Positions 15,851 through 24,594 are shown, numbered from the stretch's first letter. The stretch: 64,000 bases of DNA from an uncultured Muribaculaceae bacterium (GCA_910584055.1 CAJTZS010000001.1:124001-188000), one strand, 5' to 3'. Notes: generated by a model not told the origin, from the sequence alone. Numbers and translations are program-made.

Positions 15851-16189
15851 TTATCGTTTATTATCCTGCGCATAGTCAAGGTATCCGACCGCGTTTCCGG
15901 TCGTGAGACGCAGTTCCGCCCATTTCCTCAGTTCGGAGATGCGGAAGTGGAGACGGTGCCCGAATTTGTGGAATGGGATGTTGCCGGCAGACGTTTCCTT
16001 GTATAGCTGGCCCTTGGCAATACGGTAGCCGTTGGAATTCAGAAACTCCAACGCACCGTCTATGTCCACCGATTCCTGCTCCCTCTTGGGTTGTGATGCT
16101 GCGAGTATTTTATCAAGGCTCTCGCTGACCGCGTTGTTGATTAGCTCCCTCAAATTATCAAAGGGGATAATGACTATGTTGTTATCCAT
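15851..16189 (-). CDS. Excisionase-family helix-turn-helix protein, 112 aa
   Basis: An N-terminal helix (FDNLRELINNAVSESLDKIL) precedes an HTH_17-like DNA-binding domain: DIDGALEFLNSNGYRIAKGQ then LYKETSAGNIPFHKFGHRLHFR, ending in ISELRKWAELRL. This is the usual layout of Bacteroidota excisionase-like proteins that bind element ends with the tyrosine integrase. It is separated from the next regulator by 283 bp, so it may have its own promoter. Confidence 0.72.
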   Translation of the reverse strand: MDNNIVIIPFDNLRELINNAVSESLDKILAASQPKREQESVDIDGALEFLNSNGYRIAKGQLYKETSAGNIPFHKFGHRLHFRISELRKWAELRLTTGNAVGYLDYAQDNKR

Positions 16190-16529
16190 CTAATAAAAAC
16201 CGCAAGGTATAGGGTTTACATACCCATGCAATATGTAAAATCGCCGTAACACGGCTAAATGTTCATTTTTTTCTCCGTTAATATTTAATCCGCGACCCGC
16301 GGAGGCTTTGCGGCAGTCGGATGTATAACAATATCAAAAAGGATTTTGATTTTCACAAATAGCGGATTGTCAGTATATTGTCATAACAATGTCGCCAACG
16401 TGACAAGACTTTTTCCAAATCTGAGTATAATACATTCAATATATAATGTATTGATGTCTGAAAACAATTAAAACCTGTTTTTACGGAGTCTTGTCCCCGA
16501 ACATCCACAATGGCCTCAATACGGGCATG
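16190..16529. other. Non-coding gap between excisionase-like gene and integrase terminator
   Basis: About 340 bp with no credible ORF. It is AT-rich apart from a GC-rich patch near 16288-16320. It probably carries the promoter of the 112-aa gene, but I see no clear TAnnTTTG element. Confidence 0.4.
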
Positions 16530-16559
16530 AAAAAAGCCGACACTCGGCTGTGTCGGCTT
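16530..16559 (-). terminator. Intrinsic terminator of the integrase gene
   Basis: Minus-strand stem AAGCCGACAC/GTGTCGGCTT (16550-16559 with 16534-16543), 6-nt loop, then a T-run (16530-16535 complement). It begins 18 bp after the integrase stop codon. Confidence 0.85.
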
Positions 16560-16576
16560 TACTGATGTCGAATCAA

Positions 16577-17824
16577 TCACTGCGCCATTTCAAGCTCCGG
16601 GAGACTGTTAATGGCTTTGTGCTTCAACTCGTCAACGACGTGGAGGTATTTCTCCGTCATCTCGATGCTGGCGTGTCCCATAAGTGCCTGCACCGTCTTT
16701 ATGTTGGCTCCGCCGTTAAGCACGTTCACCGCGAAACTGTGGCGGGCACAGTGCCATGTGATATGCTTGGGGATGCCGGCCTTTGCCACCCATTTTCCGA
16801 TATGATAGTTGCAGGACCACGAACTCGGAAGGGTGAATATCGTCTGCGACAGGGCTTCCCCGGTCGGGGGTGGACCGATGAGTTTAAGTATCATCGGACT
16901 CAGCGGGGTCACTACGCCGCTGTTCTTGCTGCGTCCCGCAATCTTGCTCTGCTCGAATTTCAATACCCCCGTGGCAAAGTCCACATTGGAGTATTTCAGT
17001 TTACGCACGTCGCACCAGCGTATGCCTGTATAAAGGCTGAACAGGAACGCTCTCCTTATGTCCGGCTCTCCCCCCTCGTAAGGGGTAATGGCGAGAGTTT
17101 TCACCTCGTCAAGAGTAAGTATAGACTTCCTAAGCGCGAGACGGTCCATGCGCATGACTATCCCCTTGGCAGGGTTTTTCTTCATCAGGCCCTCCTCCAC
17201 GGCGCAGGCTATCACCTTTTTGAACATTCCGAGGCAGTGCGACGCCCCGTAGCCGACCGACACTTTCTTCAGGTGGTCTGCATATCCCGACACCATTTCC
17301 GTGGTGAGGAGGTCCATTCTGAGAAACTCGGTGTAGCGTCGGTATTTCTGAATACCGGAAAGGAAGTCTATGAAACGCCGGTAGGCGGTGCCGAGGGCGA
17401 CCCTCGTAGGCGTGGCATAGATTTCGTCGTCGCGATGTTTGCGGAAGTAGCGGAGAAAGTCAGTCTCCTTCTCTTTCTTAAGGCGGTATCCTTCGCGGTC
17501 TTCGAGAAATTCCTGCTCACGCTCAAAGCGTATCTTCTCGGCGAGGGTGAGAGTGTTCTTGTTCTGGGTTCGCTCTGCCTGTGTCCGGGGGTTCAGTATG
17601 AGGTAGAGGTTCAGGTTCTCGCGTTTGCGGTTGTGTTTGATTTTGTATTTCGGCTTTCCCGCCATAGCCCCCTCCGTATATATGACGTGGTTGCCCTCGT
17701 CATCAAGCACGGGGGTCTCGGTGCGTCCGAGATAGTATTCCAGCGCGAGACTGGCACGGCCGTCTTTCAACACGGTCTGCACCAGCTTTGGATTTTGTTT
17801 GTTCTTGTTTTCAACTTTCGCCAT
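16577..17824 (-). CDS. Tyrosine recombinase (element integrase)
   Basis: A 415-residue site-specific integrase. The N-terminal Arm-binding domain and a SAM-like core-binding region (about 100-210) precede the catalytic domain. The catalytic residues are present: Arg269 (TGIRWCDVRKL), His358 and Arg361 (WHCARHSF), His384 (LMGHASIEMTEKYL) and nucleophile Tyr393. It is the last gene before the disrupted susC-like gene, so it marks the right end of the element. It lies with its own terminator downstream and about 200 bp of presumed attachment-site DNA upstream. Confidence 0.95.
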   Translation of the reverse strand: MAKVENKNKQNPKLVQTVLKDGRASLALEYYLGRTETPVLDDEGNHVIYTEGAMAGKPKYKIKHNRKRENLNLYLILNPRTQAERTQNKNTLTLAEKIRFEREQEFLEDREGYRLKKEKETDFLRYFRKHRDDEIYATPTRVALGTAYRRFIDFLSGIQKYRRYTEFLRMDLLTTEMVSGYADHLKKVSVGYGASHCLGMFKKVIACAVEEGLMKKNPAKGIVMRMDRLALRKSILTLDEVKTLAITPYEGGEPDIRRAFLFSLYTGIRWCDVRKLKYSNVDFATGVLKFEQSKIAGRSKNSGVVTPLSPMILKLIGPPPTGEALSQTIFTLPSSWSCNYHIGKWVAKAGIPKHITWHCARHSFAVNVLNGGANIKTVQALMGHASIEMTEKYLHVVDELKHKAINSLPELEMAQ

Positions 17825-18037
17825 AGTCTTGCTATTCTTGTTTTTGGCGCAAAGATAGCGCGGTTTGGTAATCGTTGAAAATCGCCCTCAACACATATTA
17901 ACAACTGAATCGTACAAATTGTGTACTGAATGAGAAAAAAGCCGCAAATCACCGCATATCATCAGTAGTTCAAAAAATATAATCCCCTCAAAATCAGACT
18001 ATGAAAATTGGGGATAAATTCTTAATTTTCTATCCCA
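17825..18037. other. Right end of the integrated element (probable attachment-site region)
   Basis: Non-coding, AT-rich DNA between the integrase start and the broken susC-like gene. Near the junction an inverted repeat TTGGGGATA (18008-18016) / TATCCCAA (18031-18038) brackets the boundary, and the susC coding sense is lost at about 18037. The crossover core cannot be defined without the other end. Confidence 0.55.
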
Positions 18038-19115
18038 AGTTTACAACATAATCTTGTGTGAGACTGTTTTTTTGCAACTGTTTGCGGTATTCCTTGCGGT
18101 AATCATTCCTGCGCAATGCATCTAAGGATGCATTCAATTGATCTCCGTTGATTTCATTCCGCATCAGGCGGTAATAAAGCATGTCTACCTGTGAAAGATA
18201 GGCGGCATTTGTTTTGTTGTTTTTGGTTGAGAAATATGCCGCCGGACTTTTTATATAGTCAGGATTGTTGAGCAACATTTCCTGCTCGAGGTCTATTATG
18301 TCGGAAGTGGAAGCATAATGTTGATAATCGAGCGAGGGTAGCGGATTCAGGTAATAGCCTAACGAGAAATTAGCTTCGATTTTGCCTTCGCCCCCTTTTT
18401 TTGTGGTCACCACAATGACTCCGTTTGATGCATAGACTCCATATAGAGATGTGGCAGCCGCATCCTTGAGCACTGTGACGCTTTCGATTGTGTTAGGGTT
18501 TATATCCCCGAGGCTCATACCTGTGGCGGGTTGTCCGTCGATAACGAGAAGCGGCGTGCTTGAAATTGAGAAAGAGGAATTTCCACGGATACTCATCTCA
18601 TTGTTGTAGATGGTTAGTCCGGGGGTGATGCCTTCCAGCTTTGAGGTGAGATCGGGGGCTTGCACTTTGGCAAGCTTTTCGGTGTTTATCACCACTGCAG
18701 ATCCGGTGTTTCGTTCGCGTGAGATTGTCTGGAAACCTGACACCACCACCTCATCGAGCATATCGGTGCTTTCCTCCAGGATTATGTTGACATTGGAACC
18801 GGTTGTTGTTCCCAATTCTTTTGTCTTCATACCCACATAGGTCACTACAAGAGTCACTTTACCTTTTTTAGGGATGTTGAGTTCGAAATTTCCCTCTACA
18901 TCCGTGCTGGTGCCTATTCTGGTTCCTTTCACTAATATCGTGGCGCCGGGAAGGTCCTCGCCTGAAGAGTCGGTTACTTTTCCGGTGATCCGGTATACCT
19001 GTCTTTGTGTGGATGTATCCTGAGCTGTGATTCCCGTAGCGTTGACCGGGAATGGATGTGCTGACAGCAGACATATGGTTGCGGCTGCCAAAGATTTGAA
19101 AATTACTCTATTCAT
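18030..19115 (-). pseudogene. SusC/RagA-type TonB-dependent receptor, truncated by element insertion
   Basis: Only the first 361 residues of a receptor family that normally has about 1,000 remain. Present are the signal peptide, a carboxypeptidase-D-like domain (ITGKVTDSSGEDLPGATILV to about residue 110), the TonB-box/plug region (DEVVVSGFQ, SIRGNSSFSISSTPLLVIDG, SVTVLKDAAATSLYGVYASN) and the beginning of the barrel linker. Coding sense ends at QDYVVNL, where intact SusC proteins read on as SGG; here it meets the element end and stops. The beta-barrel is missing, so the product cannot transport. It lies 26 bp after the C10 protease gene on the same strand. The matching SusD is not in the window. 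Confidence 0.9.
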
Positions 19116-19141
19116 AAGGTAGGTTAGTTCTCAGAAACTGT

Positions 19142-20965
19142 TTAAATTTTAATTTTCATAGTTGAAATGTTTCCGTTGGAGGAACGTGTCAGCAACACGT
19201 ATATTCCGGAAGATATGGTGGATATATCGACCTGTGTCTCTTTTTCATTCGGATGTGATGAAATGATTTTTTGTCCGTCAAGGCTGAATAAGCTCACTTC
19301 AGCGATGGCGGCCGTAGACATTATGTGTATGTTTTCGGATTTTACGTCTATCATGACCTTGTCGGCGTTTATCTCCTGAATGCCGCTTCCTCCTTCCGGG
19401 GAATCTTTGATTTGAGATAAGGTGATATTTTCTCCTTTAACAGTCAAAAGACATTCCTTAGGCTGAGCTGCCCCAGCTGTGATTCGGTGCCATCCGTCAT
19501 CTGCGCTGTTGCGATAAAAGAAACCTACATTGTAGGCGCCGTCTGTCAATGTGACTCCGGATAATGGAAATGAGAGGGATGCATAGTTCCCTCCGCTGAT
19601 TGTTGCCTTGTTGCCATAAACGATTGGCATGATTTTTTCTCCCTCTATAACGGCGGTGCAAGTTTCACCTGAAAAAGTTCCGAAACCCTTATGGAAACAA
19701 TAGAAGAACAATTGTCCGTCGGCAAGAGTGGTTTCAACTGAGGGTGTTTCCGCGGCTACGTGAAAACCGGATGCGTCGCGGTAATACAGTTTGTCGATGG
19801 CGAGCAGATAATCTTTCTGTGGTTCTGAACCTTCTCTACCGGAGGGAGCAATGTTGCATATGATGGCCTGTGCGTTATTATATCCGCTTGTAGAACCGCC
19901 AGAGCCCTGTTCTCCGGGATTGAGCGCCGTCAGGGAGAAATAGCCGTCGCTGGTTCCGCTCCATCCCCAGTTGAAATGGAACATTCCTTCGCCGTCATAA
20001 CCGTCGCATATGAATGTGTGCCCCATATCGGGGTTCCGTCCGTCATAAATTACAGGTCGGCCGGCGTTTAGTTCGCCAAGCAATATCTTTTCCCATTCTT
20101 CAGCCGACATAAGGGTTCTTTCATAGAGGTGAAGATTCCTGTCATAGCCGAAATATTCTATTAAGGCCTCTCCTGCCGAGCGGTGATATGCCATGCTCGC
20201 TTCGGTGGAATATTGCATCTTCACCCCGTGTCCGACCGCTTTCATCAGGTTTGCCACCGCATTGCATTTTTCAATAGGGGTGGAATAATCGTAGGTGAAA
20301 GTCATATTGTCCCACTCGAAGGGGGCGAGAGTTGAGAAATCGAGTGTGCGTTCGATTTTGAAATTGTTGTCGGCGTAGACAACTTTTCCGGTGCCGCGTT
20401 CCGGATATGAATAATATCGCATCACCTGAGCCGTGGCCGTGGCCACGCATCCGGTGAGACATCTGCCTCCGAATTCATTCTCCGGACTGTATATGTTATA
20501 TGGATACTTCTGGTCCCATTTTGTTTGGATAAGAGGTTCCACACGTTCTGAAATCACGTTTGATGAGCGAGGAGATACATATTTTTGGCAAGATTCTTTT
20601 TGTGCGCCAAGTGAATTTATTTCCGCATCGTATTGCGTTAGCCAGAAACGGCATGCTTCCGGCATATCCGTATCGTCGAGCGATCCGTTTTCAGCGTAGG
20701 CGAGCACTGGGCGCACCCGGTCGTCGCCTGCAATCACTACGTAGCCGGCATGGTCTTCAAGGTTGAATATATAGTAAGTCGAATAAGATGATGAGTGAGG
20801 TTCCTTCTTTATTTTTTTCAGTGAACGGATGTTTGCAGGTACCTCTGATTTTTTTGAAAGGAATTTTTCCGCCAAGGATATTGCCTCATTGCGGCTTATG
20901 GGAGCGGCAATGACACATGCGGTGAAAATGGTTGCAAAAGTTGATGAGAGAAGTGTACGTTTCAT
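19142..20965 (-). CDS. C10-family (streptopain-like) cysteine peptidase with T9SS sorting domain
   Basis: A 607-residue exported protease. After the signal peptide comes a Spi-like propeptide (NEAISLAEKFLSKKS, YYIFNLEDHAGYVVIAGDDR), which keeps the enzyme inactive until cleaved. The SpeB-like catalytic core has Cys173 (GCVATATAQVM), His316 (GHTFICDGYD) and Asn332-Trp333 (FNWGWSG). The C-terminus (VSLFSLDGQKIISSHPNEKE, ending MKIKI) is a type IX sorting domain, so the protein should be surface-attached or secreted. PorX and PorW are encoded 4-9 kb away. Substrates are probably host or dietary proteins. Confidence 0.9.
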   Translation of the reverse strand: MKRTLLSSTFATIFTACVIAAPISRNEAISLAEKFLSKKSEVPANIRSLKKIKKEPHSSSYSTYYIFNLEDHAGYVVIAGDDRVRPVLAYAENGSLDDTDMPEACRFWLTQYDAEINSLGAQKESCQKYVSPRSSNVISERVEPLIQTKWDQKYPYNIYSPENEFGGRCLTGCVATATAQVMRYYSYPERGTGKVVYADNNFKIERTLDFSTLAPFEWDNMTFTYDYSTPIEKCNAVANLMKAVGHGVKMQYSTEASMAYHRSAGEALIEYFGYDRNLHLYERTLMSAEEWEKILLGELNAGRPVIYDGRNPDMGHTFICDGYDGEGMFHFNWGWSGTSDGYFSLTALNPGEQGSGGSTSGYNNAQAIICNIAPSGREGSEPQKDYLLAIDKLYYRDASGFHVAAETPSVETTLADGQLFFYCFHKGFGTFSGETCTAVIEGEKIMPIVYGNKATISGGNYASLSFPLSGVTLTDGAYNVGFFYRNSADDGWHRITAGAAQPKECLLTVKGENITLSQIKDSPEGGSGIQEINADKVMIDVKSENIHIMSTAAIAEVSLFSLDGQKIISSHPNEKETQVDISTISSGIYVLLTRSSNGNISTMKIKI

Positions 20966-20981
20966 ATCGAAAGATGTTAGG

Positions 20982-21017
20982 AAAAATGAGGGGGGCTTTT
21001 TGATTCCGGCCCCCCTC
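20982..21017 (-). terminator. Intrinsic terminator after the 456-aa exported protein gene
   Basis: A 9-bp G/C stem (20988-20996 with 21009-21017), followed on the minus strand by ATTTTTC. It separates this gene from the C10 peptidase gene. Confidence 0.8.
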
Positions 21018-21051
21018 TGTGATATTATGTGGGATATCTTGGCGTATCAGA

Positions 21052-22422
21052 TTATTTCACTGCTATCTTCACAGATTCGGAATTGCCCTTGCCATAAACG
21101 ACAACCACGTAAACACCAGGAGTCACGTCAAGAGACATTTCCAATGAAGAATCACCTTCGGCAGCAAATGTTGAAGCGACCTTATTGGCCGACATGTCGT
21201 AAACTGCAACTTCCGCGCCTGAAGCGAGGAGAACGCTCTCTACAGTGAGTTTGCCGTTTGATGCATTGACCTTAAGTGTGTTGCCTTCTTCAACGATTTC
21301 TGAAACATTTGAAGAGCCACCTTTTTTAACCATCAGATAAGGAAGATTATCCATGCCGGCTCCGATAACGCCGAAAGCGTCAGACTGAACGGCCACTATA
21401 TCATCTTTCTTGAGATCGGTCATTACTACTACGGCATCTTCGTTGCCTACAGTGGCAGTCTTTATGTTAGACCAGTCGCATTCGAATTTATACGCGTCAG
21501 CAGGATCTGTGAGCTTGACCATACCTACGTTGAGGATGGTTCCTTTGGCTCCATGATTTATGAAAGTATAGTTTCCGTCTTCAGGCACTTTGAAGAATCT
21601 GTCGACCGTATAGTAGGCATCAGGATACGTATTTTTTGCATCAAGTTCTAAGTTTTGGCTTCTGAGAAGGTTGTTGCCGCAATTAAAGTTCCCGAAGGCA
21701 TTGTATCCTAATATAAACGACACATCCTCAGTTGCGCTTGCTGAGGCCGTGATTCCTACAACGTTCTTGCCCGCCTTAACGTATGGTCCGACAATCAGGT
21801 CTCCTGTATCAGAGCCACCGGGACATTCGATATGTATTGCCTCAATTTTATCGATATTTGAAGCCGGAGTCATAGGACTGGCAACTGATTTAGGGGCTAT
21901 CTGTGTGGGATATGGAACAGTGAGCTCATACCATGTAGTGGTTCCGGGAGCTACGGTTCTTGCTCTGCCAAGTTCGCTGGGAGCAACAACGATGGGATAA
22001 TATTTCTGTTTGCCTTCGAATCTGTCTGTGGGGAGAGGATTTGGTTGATTCATGCAATAAAGTCCTACGGCTTTCGGTGTAACCTTTACAAGATACTCTT
22101 GACCAGGGAAAAGGATATATGAATCTGTGCCGGGCGACATCTGGAAAGCCTCTTGACCGTCGTTGCAGAGATATACGAACACTTGCTGACCAAGCGGGGT
22201 GGGATTGGTCCAGTCGGAAGCTCCATCTCCCCACATCGCAGGGGTTGCCTGGTTGCTGGTAAATGTGAACCATGCTTCTGTCGGGGCGGAAGCCAAATCT
22301 TTAACTTCCCATCCTCCGGTGGGCATGGGGACGGCGGTTTCGGGTGTTGTGCCATAATCTGCGGCATAACTTGATGCAGCGCAAAGACTTACAGCTACAA
22401 CATAGAGTAAAGATTTCTTCAT
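21052..22422 (-). CDS. Exported protein with T9SS C-terminal sorting domain
   Basis: A 456-residue protein with a signal peptide (MKKSLLYVVAVSLCAASSYA) and a C-terminal type IX sorting domain (EVAVYDMSANKVASTFAAEG, LDVTPGVYVVVVYGKGNSES, ending KIAVK). The middle part is beta-rich with no recognised catalytic motif and has repeated segments of the kind ...TEAWFTFTSNQ... and ...YYTVDRFFKVPEDGNYTFIN.... It may be an adhesin or a binding protein. It is transcribed toward the C10 protease but is separated from it by a strong terminator. Confidence 0.75.
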   Translation of the reverse strand: MKKSLLYVVAVSLCAASSYAADYGTTPETAVPMPTGGWEVKDLASAPTEAWFTFTSNQATPAMWGDGASDWTNPTPLGQQVFVYLCNDGQEAFQMSPGTDSYILFPGQEYLVKVTPKAVGLYCMNQPNPLPTDRFEGKQKYYPIVVAPSELGRARTVAPGTTTWYELTVPYPTQIAPKSVASPMTPASNIDKIEAIHIECPGGSDTGDLIVGPYVKAGKNVVGITASASATEDVSFILGYNAFGNFNCGNNLLRSQNLELDAKNTYPDAYYTVDRFFKVPEDGNYTFINHGAKGTILNVGMVKLTDPADAYKFECDWSNIKTATVGNEDAVVVMTDLKKDDIVAVQSDAFGVIGAGMDNLPYLMVKKGGSSNVSEIVEEGNTLKVNASNGKLTVESVLLASGAEVAVYDMSANKVASTFAAEGDSSLEMSLDVTPGVYVVVVYGKGNSESVKIAVK

Positions 22423-22488
22423 ACGTGATGATATTGAAGTTAATAAAAAAAGTATTTATAATCGTTATGATGATATGAATTTCCATGA

Positions 22489-22514
22489 TATCTCTTGGCA
22501 AGAGATACTTAAAT
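22489..22514. repeat. Palindrome TATCTCTTGGCAAGAGATA, first copy
   Basis: A 19-bp palindrome (odd centre) followed by CTTAAAT; repeated at 22675-22700 with one central base changed. It lies 67 bp upstream of the exported protein gene (minus), within its promoter region. Confidence 0.7.
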
Positions 22515-22674
22515 ATTATATAATACTATATATCAACACGTTGAACAAATCCCAATAAAAACAATTATAATTGTTTTTATTCTTTATACCTTATAACGGA
22601 TGATTTTCATTCAAAATTAGCTCGCTAAATTTTTGTATATAAATATATTTACGTATTTTTGTAAAGTTTAAAGG

Positions 22675-22700
22675 TATCTCTTGCCAAGAGATACTTAAAT
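22675..22700. repeat. Palindrome TATCTCTTGCCAAGAGATA, second copy
   Basis: Same 26-bp unit as at 22489-22514, 186 bp apart, same orientation of the CTTAAAT tail. Between the two copies is only AT-rich non-coding DNA. It could be a paired operator or the ends of a small decayed element. Confidence 0.7.
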
Positions 22701-22715
22701 TGTGTTAAACACTCT

Positions 22716-22846
22716 CTTAAGTATCTTTTACAAATTAGTTAATGTATATTTGAGAGGATTTTTGAGTGATTTACGCGAGTTGAGGAGGGAGAAACCTATC
22801 GGTTTCGACCGATGAGTTTCTAACTAATTTGAGAAAGATACTTAAG
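22716..22846. repeat. MITE-like repeat, copy A
   Basis: 131 bp. The ends form an imperfect inverted repeat of 26 bp (CTTAAGTATC... at 22716 and ...GATACTTAAG to 22846, both containing a TAACTAATTT or AAATTAGTTA box). A stretch of about 70 nt from the left end (through GTATATTTGAGAGG and GCGAGTTGAGGAGGGA) is nearly identical to the complement of copy B at 43181-43369. No coding capacity. Confidence 0.75.
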
Positions 22847-23252
22847 GTTTGATTTTGCCGATTATAAACAGTCTGACCGGCTTCCCGGCATTTGATTTGA
22901 CAAGTATATTGCGTTTGAAAGACGTTTCGTGAATTGTAGACGGCAGTAGCTTTGCGATGATATGGGATGAGTCGCCGGGTGCGATAGGTTCACGTGGATA
23001 TTCCAAACGGATGCAACTGCATGACGGATGCACGTAAGTAAGCACAAGCGGGGCATTGCCGGTATTGGCGAAAGAGAATTCAAAATTAACATTATCGCTA
23101 TCTTTAGAAACTTTGCCAATATCAAGAATTGTTTTATCAAAAGTGATTTTTGCCGCGAAATCTTCAGTATCTTTAGATTCTTGAGCAAACGCAACAGCAG
23201 TCAAAACAAAAGAAATGGTCAGCATTACCATGATAAGAAATATCTTTTTCAT
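22842..23252 (-). CDS. DUF1573 domain protein, exported
   Basis: A 136-residue protein with a signal peptide (to AVAFAQ) and one immunoglobulin-like DUF1573 domain: FDKTILDIGKVSKDSDNVNF, then FANTGNAPLVLTYVHPSCSC, a Cys pair typical of the family, and a C-terminal KIKP end. Found across Bacteroidota in the periplasm or on the surface; exact function unknown. Its stop codon is provided by the end of the MITE-like repeat (the TTAAG terminus), so the original 3' end may have been altered by the insertion. Confidence 0.82.
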   Translation of the reverse strand: MKKIFLIMVMLTISFVLTAVAFAQESKDTEDFAAKITFDKTILDIGKVSKDSDNVNFEFSFANTGNAPLVLTYVHPSCSCIRLEYPREPIAPGDSSHIIAKLLPSTIHETSFKRNILVKSNAGKPVRLFIIGKIKP

Positions 23253-23366
23253 AATTTATCCTCTAATTGGAATATATTTGAATTTATAACGAGACTGATT
23301 ATAACGAGACTTATGTTTACCAGCATCTCTCATTGTTATAACCATTTGCCAATCCTATTATTGTGT

Positions 23367-23529
23367 GTTTCAAATTCCTGTTTATCGCACTGAATGAGCT
23401 ATCGCATAAAGATGAGACCGCCACCAGCAGCGACAGCCTTCTTCGAGGGATGTCGCGACATACTGCCGGATGGGGCGTAGACATAGATTCTTATTTAGTT
23501 TAGCCAGTGCGATAAATGGGAATTTAAAC
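23367..23529. repeat. Inverted-repeat element of about 160 bp
   Basis: Arms 23367-23392 (GTTTCAAATTCC...TTTATCGCACTG) and 23505-23529 (complement, CAGTGCGATAAA...) are nearly perfect complements. The interior is GC-richer with no ORF. It fills most of the 345-bp gap between the DUF1573 gene and the TonB-like gene. It may be a MITE or decayed IS ends. Confidence 0.6.
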
Positions 23530-23597
23530 CTTTTGTGGTTTTTGCTGTCTTAATAATTAAAGTTGTTTTAACAACTTCAATCTAAAGGTTGAAAATT

Positions 23598-23975
23598 ATG
23601 AAAAAGTTTATACTGATATTGATGATGGCTATGGGAATGTCTGTTGCTGCCATGGCTGCCGACACCAAGGCTTCGTTCCCCGGAGGAGAGAAAGCTCAGG
23701 CGGAATTTATAGCCAAGACCCTTGTCTATCCAGCTGATGCCAAGGCGAATGGAGTGGAGGGAGTTGTTGTTGTATCGTTCACCGTCAAGGCTGACGGATC
23801 GATAGGAAACATAAAGATCAAACGTATGGTAGACCCTGATTTGGAAGCGGAGGCTATCCGTGTGGTCAAGAAGATGCCGGCGTGGACACCTGCTGCCAAG
23901 GATGGCAAACCGGTCGATTCCACTGCTGAAATTCCTTTCAAATTTTCCATCTCCGATCAAACTGAAGCTCAATGA
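23598..23975 (+). CDS. Small exported TonB C-terminal domain protein
   Basis: A 125-residue protein: signal peptide (MKKFILILMMAMGMSVAAMA) and a single TonB_C domain (ANGVEGVVVVSFTVKADGSI, then LEAEAIRVVKKMPAWTPAAK). The domain normally contacts the TonB box of outer-membrane receptors, but here there is no membrane anchor or proline-rich linker, so it cannot transduce energy alone. It may be a periplasmic accessory. The ATG at 23598 is preferred over the TTG at 23589. It converges on the Sel1 gene with a 7-bp overlap at the stop codons. Confidence 0.82.
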   Translation: MKKFILILMMAMGMSVAAMAADTKASFPGGEKAQAEFIAKTLVYPADAKANGVEGVVVVSFTVKADGSIGNIKIKRMVDPDLEAEAIRVVKKMPAWTPAAKDGKPVDSTAEIPFKFSISDQTEAQ

Positions 23976-24562
23976 TTCAGTGCGTCAGGGAAAATCTGTA
24001 ACAGTTCATCGATGATCCGCCGCGCGGTAGTATCGCCCAAAGAGGCGGCGCGATCGTAATATTCAATGGATTTTTTGTAGTCGTAACGTAGTAGGTGGCC
24101 ATGCGAATATGCATCGGCCACTTTCTTGATTGCCCCGGCTGATGTCGAGTCGCCGGGATTTATGGAAAAATAGTCGGCAAGTTCGCGGATGGCGGAAGGG
24201 GAATGGTGCGCGGCGGCGAAATCAAGCAGCCTGATGGCTGCGGCTGTATCTGCCTGGAGTTCGGGAGCACCTGTCAGCAGAAGGTGACCAAGGTTTGCGG
24301 AGGCTTTCACATCGCCGGCCTCACTTGCCCTGCGAAGATAGAAAAGTGCCGAATCGCGGTCAAGACGTGTGCCCATACCTTGCCAATAGAGGAAGCCGAG
24401 GTAATTCATGGCGCGGAGCGATCCGCGCTCCGCGGAATCACGCAGAGCCGAGATGGCACTGGACTCCCCTGCCGCCGCCCTGTCTTCAATTTCCCGCATC
24501 GGTGTGCCGGAAATCAGCGCGGAAGCGCAAATAGCTATAAATATATATGCTAATCTACACAT
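23969..24562 (-). CDS. Sel1-like repeat protein, exported
   Basis: A 197-residue protein with a signal peptide (MCRLAYIFIAICASALISG). At least three Sel1-type helical repeats follow: ALRDSAERGSLRAMNYLGFL..., LRRASEAGDVKASANLGHLL... and YDRAASLGDTTARRIIDEL. Such solenoids usually bind other proteins. It is encoded just after porX on the same strand, separated by an ACATTAA-type spacer repeat, and overlaps the TonB-like gene's stop by 7 bp. Confidence 0.82.
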   Translation of the reverse strand: MCRLAYIFIAICASALISGTPMREIEDRAAAGESSAISALRDSAERGSLRAMNYLGFLYWQGMGTRLDRDSALFYLRRASEAGDVKASANLGHLLLTGAPELQADTAAAIRLLDFAAAHHSPSAIRELADYFSINPGDSTSAGAIKKVADAYSHGHLLRYDYKKSIEYYDRAASLGDTTARRIIDELLQIFPDALNH

Positions 24563-24594
24563 TGAACATTACACATTGAACATTACACATCACG
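24558..24594. repeat. ACATTAA-type intergenic spacer repeat
   Basis: Two to three copies of ACATTGAACATTACACATT between the Sel1 and porX genes; the same family is seen at 34428, 38611, 45482, 52836, 53807 and 55341. Confidence 0.7.

Noticed and set aside
16550..17878. 442-codon plus-strand open frame covering the integrase gene
   Set aside because: It is the mirror frame of a clear tyrosine recombinase with all catalytic residues on the other strand; its residues show no domain.
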